This document shows positions 34,448-43,772 of a stretch of 64,000 bases of DNA, piece by piece. The notes beneath the pieces are model-generated. The model worked only from the letters and a program-made list of their open reading frames with translations, ran no database searches and was not told the DNA's origin. The position numbers and the translations under genes were made by a program. The stretch is from Chroococcidiopsis sp. CCMEE 29. GTDB lineage: Bacteria; Cyanobacteriota; Cyanobacteriia; Cyanobacteriales; Chroococcidiopsidaceae. The DNA lies in NCBI RefSeq assembly GCF_023558375.1, contig NZ_CP083761.1, positions 4,357,001-4,421,000 on the forward strand, read 5' to 3'. The stretch's first letter is position 1. The number at the start of each line of letters is the position of its first letter.

Positions 34448-35608
34448 GGGAGCATCCCAGTTTTTTGAGTGAGAGATAATCAGGGAAGATAAACCTGTCG
34501 CATGATGGTTCTCCTCCAATGACTCCTGAACAACAGCAAGCCCTTCAAGAGCATGTCCAAGCCATTGCTAAGATTTTGTATGATGATACGCCAGCTGAGC
34601 AATTGACAACTCTGGCAGGGATTGAGCAGGCGGTGCGAAGTCAAATGCAGAAGCATGTGATGCCGGAGGTAGGGGTTTTTTTATCGCAACTACCACAGGC
34701 ACAAGCGCAGGCTACCAACGACGAGTTAAAAGCATCCTGGGAGAACTCCCCATCACGAGCGGACAAGCCCAAAAGTTAGAGGTGCGAGGGCACACTCAAT
34801 TAAGTCCGTATCTCGAAACTTGTTGCTTGCGGGTAAGTGCGAATGTGTCTTACCAACATGCGGCAGAGGACATCGAATATTTCACGGGGATGGCGGTGTC
34901 GAAGAGTGTGCAACAGCGATTGGTTCATCGTCAGGACTTTGTCCTGCCTAAATCGCAAGTAACGGTTGAGGAACTCAGTGTTGATGGAGGCAATATTCGC
35001 ATTCGCACTCCTGAGGGAGAAGCTTGTAGCTGGAAAGGTTACAAAGCTGCCTGCTTGCATGAACCAGCGGAGGTTGCTGCTTCGTTTGGGGACAATACCG
35101 TGGTAATTGATTGGGTCAACGCTCAACCGTTAGCCCCCGTACTCACCTGTATTGGCGATGGACATGATGGGATTTGGAACATTGTTGCTCAGTTGACTCC
35201 AAGCACTCAGCGGCGGGAGGTATTAGACTGGTTTCACTTGATGGAAAACTTGCACAAGATCGGCGTTTCCCTCAAACGCCTCAATCAAGCAGAAACTCTG
35301 CTTTGGCAAGGACGGGTAGAAGCAGCAAAAGCTTTATTTACAAACTGTCAACTTCAGCCAGCTCAGAACTTTTGTGAGTATCTCAACAAGCATCGCCACC
35401 GCATCATCAATTATCAGTATCATCAAGCCGAGCAGATTTGTTCGATTGGTTCTGGGGCGGTGGAGTCAACGGTCAAGCAAATTGATCGACGAACTAAAAT
35501 CTCAGGGGCGCAGTGGAAGGAAGATAATGTTCCTCAAGTTTTGGCTCATCGTTGTGCCTACCTTAATCAGCTAATCTCTACTTGAAGAATATAAAGTGGG
35601 ATGCTCCC
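34448..35608 (+). mobile_element. ISKra4-type insertion sequence, 1161 bp
   Basis: Terminal inverted repeats GGGAGCATCCCA (34448-34459) and TGGGATGCTCCC (35597-35608), flanked by exact 9-bp duplications TATCTAAAC. It contains one transposase in two overlapping frames. The complete ends and perfect duplications indicate a recent insertion. Confidence 0.9.
34519..35585 (+). CDS. ISKra4-family transposase, two frames
   Basis: The first frame (34519-34779) encodes the N-terminal helical part (MTPEQQQALQEHVQAIAKIL). The catalytic part is in the -1 frame to 35585: KLEVRGHTQLSPYLETCCLRVS, VEELSVDGGNIRIRTPEG (Asp), TCIGDGHDGIWN (Asp) and GSGAVESTVKQIDRRTKISG (Glu). A slippery TTAAAAG (near 34727) before ATCCTGGGAGAACTC would allow a -1 shift giving ELKSILGELPITSG, so the gene may use programmed frameshifting. 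Without it the second frame has only GTG 34782. Confidence 0.85.
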
Positions 35609-35617
35609 TATCTAAAC
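35609..35617. repeat. Target-site duplication of the ISKra4-type element, right
   Basis: TATCTAAAC, identical to 34439-34447. Confidence 0.88.
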
Positions 35618-35689
35618 CACCCGTTAGCAGAAAGCCAACGTCCATGTCATCACTAGCTTCAATCGCTATACCGCCTTCTAAGTAAGAGC

Positions 35690-36943
35690 CTACCGGAGGT
35701 TCGTCTTTAGGTTAAAATTCGGCGGTAGGAGAACTTCATTAACCACATGGATCACGCCGTTGCTTGCTCGGACATTCGGTTGGAGCACTCTTGCGTCGTT
35801 CACTGCGATTTCATTGGTAGCAGGATCAATTTGAATATTGACAGGTCTATCCGCAAGTGTTTTCAGTTCTCCAGCCGAGAGTTCACTAGCAGTTACTGCA
35901 CCAGGAACCACATGGTATCTCAAAATCCTGGCGAGTGTTTCTCTATTTTCCGGTTGCAGCAACCGCTGTAAAGTGCCCTTAGGCAAAGCAGCAAACGCTT
36001 CATCGGTCGGGGCAAAAAGCGTAAACGGACCTTCTCCTTGGAGAGTTTCTGCTAGACCTGCTGCCTTTAGTGCAGAAGTCAGAGTTGTAAAGGAATTACT
36101 AGAAGCAGCCAGGGCAACAATGTCCCTAGATGCCATAGTGGGTGTAGGTGGAGTGCTTTGGCTGGCTCCAGGAGTACCACCCACAATATAATTAGCAGCC
36201 GTCACATTGGCAGGAAGGGGTTGCACTTGTCCCAGCCGAACTAAGGCTTGATATAACAGTGCTGCTGCTTCCGCACGGGTCAGAGGTGTTAGCGGATTGA
36301 GCACTCTCACATTCGGATAGTTGACGACAACATTGGCTTCTGTTGCTGCTGCCACATCATCAAGAGCATAGTCCGGTATAATTCCAGCATCTGTATAGTA
36401 GGTATCGAGAACATTTGCTACAGTTCCAGTAGGAGTTAAACCTAAGCCATTTGCTAAAGCAACGATCGCCTGTACCTTAGGAATTTCCTGATTGGGCAAA
36501 AACAAGTTTCCTGGATAGCCTGACATAAATCCAGTTTCGTAGGCTTCCTCAATCACAGAAACTGCCCAGTAGTCAGGAGGAACATCTTTAAATCCACCTG
36601 GAGCTAGCTGCCGTACCGCGTTTTGATTAAAAGCACTGGCAATCATTGCCGCAAATTCAGCGCGATCTACAGGCTCTTCCGGTCTAAATGTGCCATTAGG
36701 AAAGCCAGTAATCACGTTTCTGGTAGCTAGAGCTTGAATAAATGGTTGTGCCCAGAAGTCAGCTGGAACATCAGGAAAGTTAGGAACTGGAGAAGCTGGA
36801 GCAGTTGGTGTTGGTGTTGGTGTTGGAGCAGTGGCTTGAGCTAAAGCGGTTGCAGAAATCATGATGGGGACAACTGCACTGGCTGTCACTCCGAAAGCTA
36901 GCAAGGCAACGCTTGCTGATGACCAACGAAATAAACTATACAT
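35690..36943 (-). CDS. Exported SLH-domain and fasciclin (FAS1) protein
   Basis: Protein of 417 aa. A signal peptide (cleavage probably after ATALAQA, about 37) and a Thr/Pro linker precede S-layer-homology repeats (about 55-240; FPDVPADFWAQPFIQALATRN, FKDVPPDYWAVSVIEEAYE, LTPLTRAEAAALLYQAL). A FAS1 domain follows (about 275-410; FTLFAPTDEAFAALPKG, YHVVPGAVTASEL, NGVIHVVNEVLLPP). SLH domains tether proteins to peptidoglycan-linked polymers and FAS1 mediates adhesion. A copy of the 27-nt motif lies 334 nt upstream. Confidence 0.92.
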   Translation of the reverse strand: MYSLFRWSSASVALLAFGVTASAVVPIMISATALAQATAPTPTPTPTAPASPVPNFPDVPADFWAQPFIQALATRNVITGFPNGTFRPEEPVDRAEFAAMIASAFNQNAVRQLAPGGFKDVPPDYWAVSVIEEAYETGFMSGYPGNLFLPNQEIPKVQAIVALANGLGLTPTGTVANVLDTYYTDAGIIPDYALDDVAAATEANVVVNYPNVRVLNPLTPLTRAEAAALLYQALVRLGQVQPLPANVTAANYIVGGTPGASQSTPPTPTMASRDIVALAASSNSFTTLTSALKAAGLAETLQGEGPFTLFAPTDEAFAALPKGTLQRLLQPENRETLARILRYHVVPGAVTASELSAGELKTLADRPVNIQIDPATNEIAVNDARVLQPNVRASNGVIHVVNEVLLPPNFNLKTNLR

Positions 36944-37204
36944 GAAAATGTCCTCTGTGGTAATGTTTTGCCTGGTTTAGAGTAATGCTCTCTCTTTTTG
37001 AGTTGTCTAGCTTGGCAGCATCACCCCACATAAAAAACGCCCAACAAGTGTGGGTTCGCTATAGACTAAGTGCAATTTTATTAGCGCGATCGCGATGCCA
37101 ACCTGTAGGGAAATCTTCCCTCAAAACTCTTATACTGAACGTCAAAAGTGAATTTCAGCAATTTATACAAAGGACTCTCCTAGACTTATAACCTGCTTAG
37201 AAAT

Positions 37205-37236
37205 GAAGTTAAGCAACTATTTAGCTGCTTAACTTC
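37205..37236. terminator. Strong stem-loop
   Basis: GAAGTTAAGCA (37205-37215) pairs perfectly with TGCTTAACTTC (37226-37236) around a 10-nt loop. There is no T-run. It may be a terminator for the - strand response regulator or part of the SLH gene's leader. Confidence 0.5.
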
Positions 37237-37276
37237 AGGAGCAATAATTGAACCGGCTATAATTTAAAGCTAAATC

Positions 37277-37303
37277 TAGATAGTGGAAAACTCGTGGAGA
37301 AAT
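37277..37303 (-). promoter_or_regulatory. 27-nt conserved motif, copy 3
   Basis: On the - strand this is identical over 27 nt to 43773-43799. It reads towards the SLH-fasciclin gene 334 nt downstream. Upstream bases AATGCT also resemble the AATGTT found before the other copies. Confidence 0.62.
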
Positions 37304-37496
37304 TAAGAGCATTGGCAGAACAGCAATAAAGTTTAGGCGATATGAATAATTATTTGCTACTTTAATCGCTTAATTCGCCTCGCTATAAAGGGAAAATGTA
37401 ATTAGTAATCCGGAATTGTAAGGAGAAATTTTATAGTTACAAACCAGAAATCATCAATTATGAATTTTGTACACTGGGTGGAGCCGTTCAAGTTTG

Positions 37497-38531
37497 CTAT
37501 GGCTTTTGCTGCAACTGCATCACGAGTTCACACAAACGTAAAGACTGAGTTTGGTCCAAGCAAGTTGTGTCTTGCAGCATATGCTCGATTTCTTGAGCCA
37601 GTTGGGAACCCTCAGCAAAGCCGAAGCTTCCTAATGCACCTGCCAGCTTGTGAGCTTCTTGCTCTGCCTTTTGCCGCAGTTGAGTGTCAAGCGTACCGTT
37701 ATTCAAAGCTTTGATTGTTTGCTCTAGAACTGCTAGGCGATCGCTAATTCCAGCTTTAAAATCCTCCCTAGCCTTAGCCACCGCCAACATAGTTTGTTGT
37801 TGCGCCCAGTTTAGCTCTAGCTCGGCTGCCTCAGCCTGGGAAGTTTCTTCTTGAGATAGAGACTTCAGGCGGTAGCCTAGACCATACACTGTTTCAATGG
37901 AGTCAGCCGCTGCCCCTGCTGCTTTTAGTTTCTGCCGTAAGCTTTTTATATGAGACTTAATTGTATCTTCTTGAGGTGGGTCTTCTAAAGTCCACAGGTG
38001 GTCAATGATAGCACTCCGGCTAAACACACGCTGGTTGTTGCGGAGGAAAAGCTCTAACAGCGCATACTCCTTTGGGGTTATATGTAGAGCTTGATTACTA
38101 TATGTCACCTCACAACTACTTGGATCGAGGCGCAAATTTTCCCATTCCAGCACCGGAGGTAAAGTCGAATTTCCCCGACGAAGTAAAGCGCGAATGCGAG
38201 CTGTTAACTCTGAAAAATCAAAAGGTTTAACGACATAATCGTCTGCACCTGCATCCAAACCTATGACTTTATCAGTTCCAGTATCCCGCGCTGTTAGCAA
38301 CAGAATGGGCATTTGATAGCCCTCTCGTCGTAGTTGCCGACAAAGGCTAATACCATCCTGCTTTGGCAGCATGACATCCAGCACAATCAGATCGTAGCTA
38401 AATGCCGTTGCTAGTTCCCAACCATCCTGACCGTCAGCAGCAATATCGACTAGATAATGTTGTTGTTTAGTCAGGAGTGCAGCAACAGCTTCAGCTATCG
38501 AGGCATCATCCTCCACTACAAGAATTTTCAT
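37497..38531 (-). CDS. OmpR-family response regulator with C-terminal Hpt domain
   Basis: Protein of 344 aa. The receiver domain (1-120) has the phospho-acceptor in LIVLDVMLPKQDG and the lysine in DDYVVKPFD. A winged-helix Trans_reg_C domain follows (about 130-225; ALLELFLRNNQRVFSRSAI, IKSHIKSLRQKL, VYGLGYRLK), then a linker and an Hpt-like domain (about 245-340; HKLAGALGSFGFAEGSQLAQEIE) with the phosphorylatable histidine. The Hpt fusion is unusual for an OmpR regulator. It lies 262 bp downstream of the hybrid kinase on the same strand, so they probably form a phosphorelay. Confidence 0.9.
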   Translation of the reverse strand: MKILVVEDDASIAEAVAALLTKQQHYLVDIAADGQDGWELATAFSYDLIVLDVMLPKQDGISLCRQLRREGYQMPILLLTARDTGTDKVIGLDAGADDYVVKPFDFSELTARIRALLRRGNSTLPPVLEWENLRLDPSSCEVTYSNQALHITPKEYALLELFLRNNQRVFSRSAIIDHLWTLEDPPQEDTIKSHIKSLRQKLKAAGAAADSIETVYGLGYRLKSLSQEETSQAEAAELELNWAQQQTMLAVAKAREDFKAGISDRLAVLEQTIKALNNGTLDTQLRQKAEQEAHKLAGALGSFGFAEGSQLAQEIEHMLQDTTCLDQTQSLRLCELVMQLQQKP

Positions 38532-38793
38532 GGCTACTTCCTAATTACACTTTAGAAAAGCCAAATGAGCGATTCGGCAGAATCTTATCATTTAACTGTG
38601 CTACGTCTTCTGTCTAAAGTCCAAAATTTAGATAAGAAATATACATTTAATGGGTAATGTTTTTACTTTGCCATTTAAGTTGATGAGCGAATCAAGGGTT
38701 ACATTTTTAGCAACCGATTTTAGGGCTGAGGCTCGAAGGATTGATGCGATTGCCCGTTAGTTCCCTAAGCAGCCAATCATCTACCAGACGAAG

Positions 38794-40782
38794 CTAAAAC
38801 TGTTCGCTGCTTTCAGCTAGGCTTGCAACAGCAGCAATTAACTCAATTGGCTTAACTGGTTTAGTCAGATGGATCTGGAAGCCTGCTAGAAGCGCTTGCC
38901 TGCGCTCCTCTACCCTGGCATATGCTGTTAGTGCAATCGCTGGAATTCTTGTCCCCAGCTCAACCTCAAGTTCCTTTACTTTACGTATCAGAACATAGCC
39001 GTCTTTACCCGGCATGGCAATGTCACTCACCAGCACGTCTGGCTTTAAGTCTTCAAGTAACTCCAGCGCCTCATCTACAGAGTCAACGGCTATTACTTCT
39101 GCACCGTCTTCTTGGAGTATTGTGCTGAGCAACTCAAGTATTTCAGCCTCGTCATCAACAACAAGTATCCGCAAGCCAGCAAGGGGTGATGGGTGATGGG
39201 TGAGTTCTCCCTGTGCTGCCCCTGCTTCCCCTGCTTCCCCACTACTACCTTCATGAATGGGCAGATTGAGAGTGAAAGTTGCCCCTTGTCCCTCGCCCTG
39301 ACTCTCAGCTTGGATGGTGCCGCCGTGCAACTCCACTAAATGACGGGCGATCGCCAGTCCCAAACCTAGCCCCTTATAAGATCTCTGACTCGTGCTATCA
39401 GCTTGACGGAAGCGCTCAAAGACATACGGTAAAAAGTCGGCACTGATTCCCTTCCCCGTATCGCTGACCTTGATTTGCACGTAGGGGCGGGCTTCAAACC
39501 CGCCCCTACCTCGCTCCAGTCGGACTTCAACCCGCCCTCCTTCAGGTGTAAACTTAATGGCATTTGAAAGTAGATTGCATACTACCTGTTGCAAACGGTC
39601 TGAATCTCCCCAAACTGGAGTTGCTGAAGGGTCTAATATTGACTTAATTTGAATCGTCTTGGTATCTGCTGCTAGCTGCACGGTTTCAATTGCCGCTGTA
39701 ATGACTTGAATCGGTTCAACTAAGCCAAAGTTAAGCGAGAGGTTCCCCTGAATAATCCGCGAAATATCAAGTAGATCTTCAATCAGTTGCAGCTGCGAGT
39801 TAGCGTTACGCTCAATTGTCTCCAGCGCTAGAGCTGCCCTAGTCTCATCTAGCTTTCCAGCGTTAAGCATCCCCGTCCATCCAATGATTGCAGTCATGGG
39901 GGTGCGGAGTTCATGGGATAGGATCGCTAAGAATTCGTCCTTTGAGCGGTTGGCAGCCTCAGCCTCAGCCCGTGCCGCTTGCTCGCGCCTCAGCAGTTGT
40001 TCCCGTTCTTCCTCAGCCTGCTTACGTTGAGTAATGTCTTGCATAATTTTGGCGAAGCCGTGCAGACTTCCATCTCGTAAGGCGGTGACGACACAATGAG
40101 ACCATAAATGTGAGCCATCCTTACGAACATGCCAGCGATTCTCCCGAGAAAAACCTTCGGCTACCGCCTGCCTCAGTACTTGCTCAGGTCGACCGCTCTG
40201 AATCGCTTCCGGTGTAAAAATCCGCGAGAATGGCTGACCAATAACCTCTGCTTCCTGATAGCCTAAGATGCGTTCTGCTCCAATATTCCAGCTAATAATG
40301 TGACCGCTCGTGTCCAGCATAAAGATGGCATAGTCCGTTACTCCCTCCACTAACAAGCGGTAACGTTCTTCGCTTTGGCGTAGGCTTTCCTGGCTTTGAC
40401 GTAAGCGCTCATAATTGCGCTGCGCTTCTAGCGCATTTAGTTCGGCTCGGCGTTGGGTAGAGCGCACCATTGCGTTTAGGTAGTTAATCAGTAGCGCTAC
40501 TAGCACGAACTGGAACAGCCATATGAACTCAGCTCGATTAACTGCCAGCGAATAAATTGGAGGTGTAAAGAAGTAGACAGAGGCTAAAGCAGCCAAAGCA
40601 GTGGCTAGCAGCCCCGGTCCTATACCGCCATACCAGGAACTAACTATCACAGCAGCAAGAAACAGTGGATAGAGGGTCGGCTTAATCAGCCACCATATTA
40701 GTCGTGTAAGTAGCAAGGCTATTACAACGGTTATTACAGCAACGCTGTAGCGCCGTAATTGAGAACGTGTCAAGTTCACCAT
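38794..40782 (-). CDS. Hybrid sensor histidine kinase (DUF4118, PAS, HisKA, HATPase, REC)
   Basis: Protein of 662 aa. The N-terminal membrane sensor (about 10-105) has four helices of the KdpD-like DUF4118 type. A PAS/PAC domain follows (135-255; AIFMLDTSGHIISWNIGAERILGY), then HisKA (KDEFLAILSHELRTPMTAI, near 285), HATPase_c (NAIKFTPEGG, DTGKGIS, GLGLGLAIARHLV) and a receiver (540-655; RILVVDDEAEI, VLVSDIAMPGKDG, LTKPV). Two repeat-derived in-frame insertions are present: GRGGFEARP in the ATPase domain and SGEAGEAGAAQGELTHHPSP before the receiver. The signal sensed is unknown. Confidence 0.92.
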   Translation of the reverse strand: MVNLTRSQLRRYSVAVITVVIALLLTRLIWWLIKPTLYPLFLAAVIVSSWYGGIGPGLLATALAALASVYFFTPPIYSLAVNRAEFIWLFQFVLVALLINYLNAMVRSTQRRAELNALEAQRNYERLRQSQESLRQSEERYRLLVEGVTDYAIFMLDTSGHIISWNIGAERILGYQEAEVIGQPFSRIFTPEAIQSGRPEQVLRQAVAEGFSRENRWHVRKDGSHLWSHCVVTALRDGSLHGFAKIMQDITQRKQAEEEREQLLRREQAARAEAEAANRSKDEFLAILSHELRTPMTAIIGWTGMLNAGKLDETRAALALETIERNANSQLQLIEDLLDISRIIQGNLSLNFGLVEPIQVITAAIETVQLAADTKTIQIKSILDPSATPVWGDSDRLQQVVCNLLSNAIKFTPEGGRVEVRLERGRGGFEARPYVQIKVSDTGKGISADFLPYVFERFRQADSTSQRSYKGLGLGLAIARHLVELHGGTIQAESQGEGQGATFTLNLPIHEGSSGEAGEAGAAQGELTHHPSPLAGLRILVVDDEAEILELLSTILQEDGAEVIAVDSVDEALELLEDLKPDVLVSDIAMPGKDGYVLIRKVKELEVELGTRIPAIALTAYARVEERRQALLAGFQIHLTKPVKPIELIAAVASLAESSEQF
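39188..39250 (-). repeat. Repeat-derived linker in the hybrid kinase gene
   Basis: GGGGTGATGGGTGATGGGTGA-like and CCCCTGCTTCC-like units, translated as a Gly/Ala/Glu-rich linker between the ATPase and receiver domains. The same unit types occur in cobN. Confidence 0.65.
39481..39509. repeat. Palindromic repeat inside the kinase ATPase domain
   Basis: GTAGGGGCGGG / CCCGCCCCTAC, an 11-bp stem with a 7-nt loop, translated as GRGGFEARP between two strands of the HATPase domain. A decayed relative (GTAGGGGCG...CGTCCCAC) lies between genes near 52467. Confidence 0.75.
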
Positions 40783-40928
40783 ATTCTACTTTTAAAAATC
40801 GCATCTCTATCCTGGCGTAGTAGGCGCATTTATGACGGGAGAAAGCTGCTACGGCGACTTCTTCCCGACTTTTCCACTTTTGAGCTTTAACTTTAAGGAT
40901 AAATTGCAACAACCAGGTTCCTCGTTCG

Positions 40929-41018
40929 CGCGATTACATTACTCCTGGCAATCACTAGCAGTGCTGGCATTCACTCCATTACTGGTTTACTAAATGATTT
41001 TGAGTTTCTAGTTTTAAC
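40929..41018 (+). pseudogene. Decayed 3' end of a serine hydrolase paralogue
   Basis: About 90 bp aligning with the last codons of the serine hydrolase at 29436-29519: CATTACTCCT, GCTGGC, TCC, GGT, TAC and the shared ending AGTTTTAA. The reading frame is broken. It shows that a second copy of that gene once stood here. Confidence 0.6.
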
Positions 41019-41051
41019 AACAAAAGCATTTTAGCTGGAGGAAATTTCTGG

Positions 41052-41189
41052 ATGAAACAAAACAGTCTGAGGCAAAAATCTTTAGTTTTAGCTACTTCAT
41101 CATTGGCTATGACTAGTTTTGCTATTCTTTCTGGCACTGCGATCGCCATTGTGTCTGAAACCATTTATTACCCCACTGTTAAACCCTAA
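41052..41189 (+). CDS. Possible 45-aa exported or membrane peptide
   Basis: ATG 41052 follows GGAGGAAA at a proper distance. The peptide has a basic start (MKQNSLRQK), a hydrophobic stretch (SLAMTSFAILSGTAIAIVS) and a short polar tail (ETIYYPTVKP). It may be a small membrane protein. No family was recognised; the ribosome site is the main support. Confidence 0.45.
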   Translation: MKQNSLRQKSLVLATSSLAMTSFAILSGTAIAIVSETIYYPTVKP

Positions 41190-41333
41190 GTTAGAGATTG
41201 ATTTGAAAAAAACTTAAATTATTTTATACGGAATTAATAGCGATCAATATGGTTTCTTTACATGGTTATAGTAGAAGAATTCGTCTAACATTGGTTGTCT
41301 AAATTAACTGGATAATTCGACCTAGGGAGGAAG

Positions 41334-41714
41334 ATGATGACAGCAACAGTTAAACAAATTTTAGTTATTGACGATGAAGATGATATCCGTAAATTAACTC
41401 AAACCTGCCTGGAGATTATGGGAGGCTGGAAGGTGTTGACTGCCAGTTCTGGTAGTGAAGGCATAGCTGTAGCTCAGACCGCAAAACCCGATGCTATCCT
41501 ATTAGATGTCATGATGCCTGGCATGGACGGTACAACCACTTTTCAGCAATTACAGGCGAATCCAGCCACTAAAAATATTCCTGTAATCTTACTGACAGCT
41601 AAAGGGCGCTTTTATGACAAAAGCTTTTATACTAGATTGGGTGTCAAGGGCGTGATTAATAAACCTTTCAACCCTCTTAAGTTAGCGGATCAATTAGCAG
41701 CCACCTTGAACTGA
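41334..41714 (+). CDS. Single-domain response regulator (CheY-like)
   Basis: Receiver-only protein of 126 aa: acidic pair in VIDDEDDI, phospho-acceptor in AILLDVMMPGMDG, then VILLTAKG and the conserved lysine in NKPFNPLKL. There is no output domain. A GGGAGG ribosome site lies upstream; the ATG at 41334 or 41337 could be used. It may take part in a phosphorelay with the Hpt-bearing regulator at 37497, though this is speculation. Confidence 0.9.
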   Translation: MMTATVKQILVIDDEDDIRKLTQTCLEIMGGWKVLTASSGSEGIAVAQTAKPDAILLDVMMPGMDGTTTFQQLQANPATKNIPVILLTAKGRFYDKSFYTRLGVKGVINKPFNPLKLADQLAATLN

Positions 41715-41858
41715 GAACGTAATAAAAATATTTTTCCATTAATTAAATAAACCTATAATAGTTAATTTTAAGCATTTGAGTTGGATTAAATAAAGTATAC
41801 AATTTGGCACAAAAACATCTTTTAATCAAATTTGCTAATGGCGTAAGATAGAATAGAA

Positions 41859-43013
41859 ATGAAACATTTTTTAAAGCAACATGCCCTTTTTATTACAGTA
41901 TTATTTATTGGCAGCAATGCAGGATGTACCTATTTGAGAGAAAGAGAAGCTGCTCAAAAACTACAGACTTCACCTATAGAGCAAGCTACCTCTGTACCAA
42001 ATAATCTCAACTTTATTTCTGAGGTCGTCCAAGCGGTAGGACCAGCAGTTGTCCGCATCAATGCCACCCGAACCGTAGAAGTACCTGGAGCGGCTGGGAA
42101 TCCTCTAATTGAAAGATTTTTTGGCTCGGAACTATTTCCTCCCCAGCAGCGAGTTCAACGCGGTACTGGCTCTGGATTTATCGTCAGCCAAGACGGTCGC
42201 ATTCTGACTAATGCCCATGTTGTGGAAGATGCGGATGAAGTTACAGTTGTACTTAGGGATGGTCGCAGTTTTGCAGGTAGGGTTATTGGTGCCGATCCAG
42301 TGACAGATGTAGCAGTTGTCGATATTGATGCCACGAATTTACCGAGAGTCAAGCTTGGTAATGCTGACAACATCCTGCCAGGACAATGGGCGATCGCGAT
42401 TGGTAATCCTTTAGGTCTGAACAACACGGTTACGCAAGGCATTATCAGCGCGACAGGACGCAGCGGTTCTGATATCGGGATTCAAGATAAGCGGCTCGAT
42501 TTTCTTCAAACTGATGCCGCTATTAATCCAGGTAACTCTGGTGGGCCTTTACTCAACGCTCAAGGCGAAGTGATTGGTGTCAACACGGCAATTATCGGCG
42601 GTGCTCAAGGTTTAGGCTTTGCCATTCCAATTGATACAGCACAACGAGTTGCTAATCAACTGATTACAACTGGTAGAGTTGAGCATCCCTATTTAGGCAT
42701 TCGTCTGATTGAATTAACGCCTGATATTCGCCAGGAAATTAACCGGAGTAATTTTGGCTTCAAAGTCGATCAAGATCAGGGAGTTCTAGTGGTAGATGTA
42801 GCTCCAAATTCCCCAGCAGTGCGTGCTGGCTTACGTCCGGGCGACATTATTACTGAAGTAAATGGAGTTCAAGTTCAGAATGCCGAGCAAGTACAAGATC
42901 AAGTGGAAGCCACACCTTTAGGTAAGGCTCTAAGCATTACAGTTAATCGCAATGGTTTAACTCAAAGTCTTACAGTTAAACCTGAGCAATTACCAACTGC
43001 TACAAATAGTTAA
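41859..43013 (+). CDS. htrA: HtrA/Deg-family serine protease
   Basis: Protein of 384 aa. The N-terminal hydrophobic segment ([16 protein letters not shown]) could be a signal or lipoprotein anchor. The trypsin-like domain has His in [14 protein letters not shown], Asp in [11 protein letters not shown] and Ser in [10 protein letters not shown]. One PDZ domain follows (about 285-375; [35 protein letters not shown]). It resembles cyanobacterial HhoA/HtrA periplasmic quality-control proteases. A 300-bp piece of the gene is duplicated at 24198. Confidence 0.93.
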   Translation: MKHFLKQHALFITVLFIGSNAGCTYLREREAAQKLQTSPIEQATSVPNNLNFISEVVQAVGPAVVRINATRTVEVPGAAGNPLIERFFGSELFPPQQRVQRGTGSGFIVSQDGRILTNAHVVEDADEVTVVLRDGRSFAGRVIGADPVTDVAVVDIDATNLPRVKLGNADNILPGQWAIAIGNPLGLNNTVTQGIISATGRSGSDIGIQDKRLDFLQTDAAINPGNSGGPLLNAQGEVIGVNTAIIGGAQGLGFAIPIDTAQRVANQLITTGRVEHPYLGIRLIELTPDIRQEINRSNFGFKVDQDQGVLVVDVAPNSPAVRAGLRPGDIITEVNGVQVQNAEQVQDQVEATPLGKALSITVNRNGLTQSLTVKPEQLPTATNS

Positions 43014-43115
43014 AGTTGACCAATTCTTAAGTAATTAATGTACTAATTTCAGCCCGATTTTTGAAGTCAAACAATTTTTGGAAAAATGTTGCGATCGCAA
43101 TAAAAGAGGTAAATT

Positions 43116-43685
43116 ATGACAAATGAATTAAACTCCGTACTACCAGCACCGACTAAAGCAAGATTTGCTGCTACTTTTCGTGTAGTCAGTCGGTTTAGTT
43201 TTTGGGTACAGTTGGCACTAGGCAGTACTTCTGGCATTGCTTTAGCGTTTGCGATTTTTAGCCGTAATCTCAGTGAAGTAACAGATAATGCAGGCATTGG
43301 ATTTAGTATCTTTTTAGCTGTCATTGGAATTTTACTGGTGTGCTTCAGGATTTATTGGGCTTCCAGCTACAGGCGCTTAGCTAAACGTTTACAGTCACCC
43401 GAACGGGAATTGCATCCAAGCAAAGAGGATGTAATTCAAGTCTTACGGATTGGATTAGTTGTAAGTTTGGTAGGGATGTTATTAGCTTTTGTAGCATCTG
43501 AATCAAGCGTCATAGCAGTACTAGCAAAAGCTCTAGCCGAACCTCAAGGAGTGGCAGTTTATCAGCGAGAAAATGTGATTCGTTCGCTGGATATTCTGGT
43601 AGTGCTAGCTAACGTTAATCTGATTGGGGCTCACTTTATTGGCAGCCTTACTTCCCTCGGACTACTTGAGTGGGTAGAGCAATAG
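43116..43685 (+). CDS. DUF3611 membrane protein
   Basis: Protein of 189 aa with four predicted transmembrane helices (about 30-50, 66-88, 108-130, 155-185) and the DUF3611 pattern FRVVSRFSFWVQLALGSTSGIAL, with SYRRLAKRLQSPERELHPSKEDV in the middle loop. Chloroplast and cyanobacterial members are of unknown function. It lies 103 bp after htrA. Ribosome site AAGAGGTAA. Confidence 0.85.
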   Translation: MTNELNSVLPAPTKARFAATFRVVSRFSFWVQLALGSTSGIALAFAIFSRNLSEVTDNAGIGFSIFLAVIGILLVCFRIYWASSYRRLAKRLQSPERELHPSKEDVIQVLRIGLVVSLVGMLLAFVASESSVIAVLAKALAEPQGVAVYQRENVIRSLDILVVLANVNLIGAHFIGSLTSLGLLEWVEQ

Positions 43686-43707
43686 TTGGTTGCGGCACTT
43701 GTTTTAA

Positions 43708-43739
43708 AATTGAGCTATTCCTGTTGGCATAGCTCAATT
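43708..43739 (+). terminator. Stem-loop after the DUF3611 gene
   Basis: AATTGAGCTA (43708-43717) pairs perfectly with TAGCTCAATT (43730-43739), 23 nt after the stop codon. There is no long T-run, so a structural or terminator role is inferred from position. Confidence 0.55.
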
Positions 43740-43772
43740 ATCTCTTCAGTAGTATTTCGGCAAATGTTCTAC

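Larger units (their letters stand above)
36944..37496. other. Intergenic region with the 27-nt motif and a strong hairpin
   Basis: 553 bp between the SLH-fasciclin gene and the response regulator. It holds the hairpin at 37205-37236 and motif copy 3 at 37277-37303, both on the side feeding the - strand gene. The rest is AT-rich and without a convincing gene. Confidence 0.55.

Noticed and set aside
37460-37714. 84-aa frame on the + strand
   Set aside because: It is antisense to the Hpt domain of the response regulator, which has clear homology.
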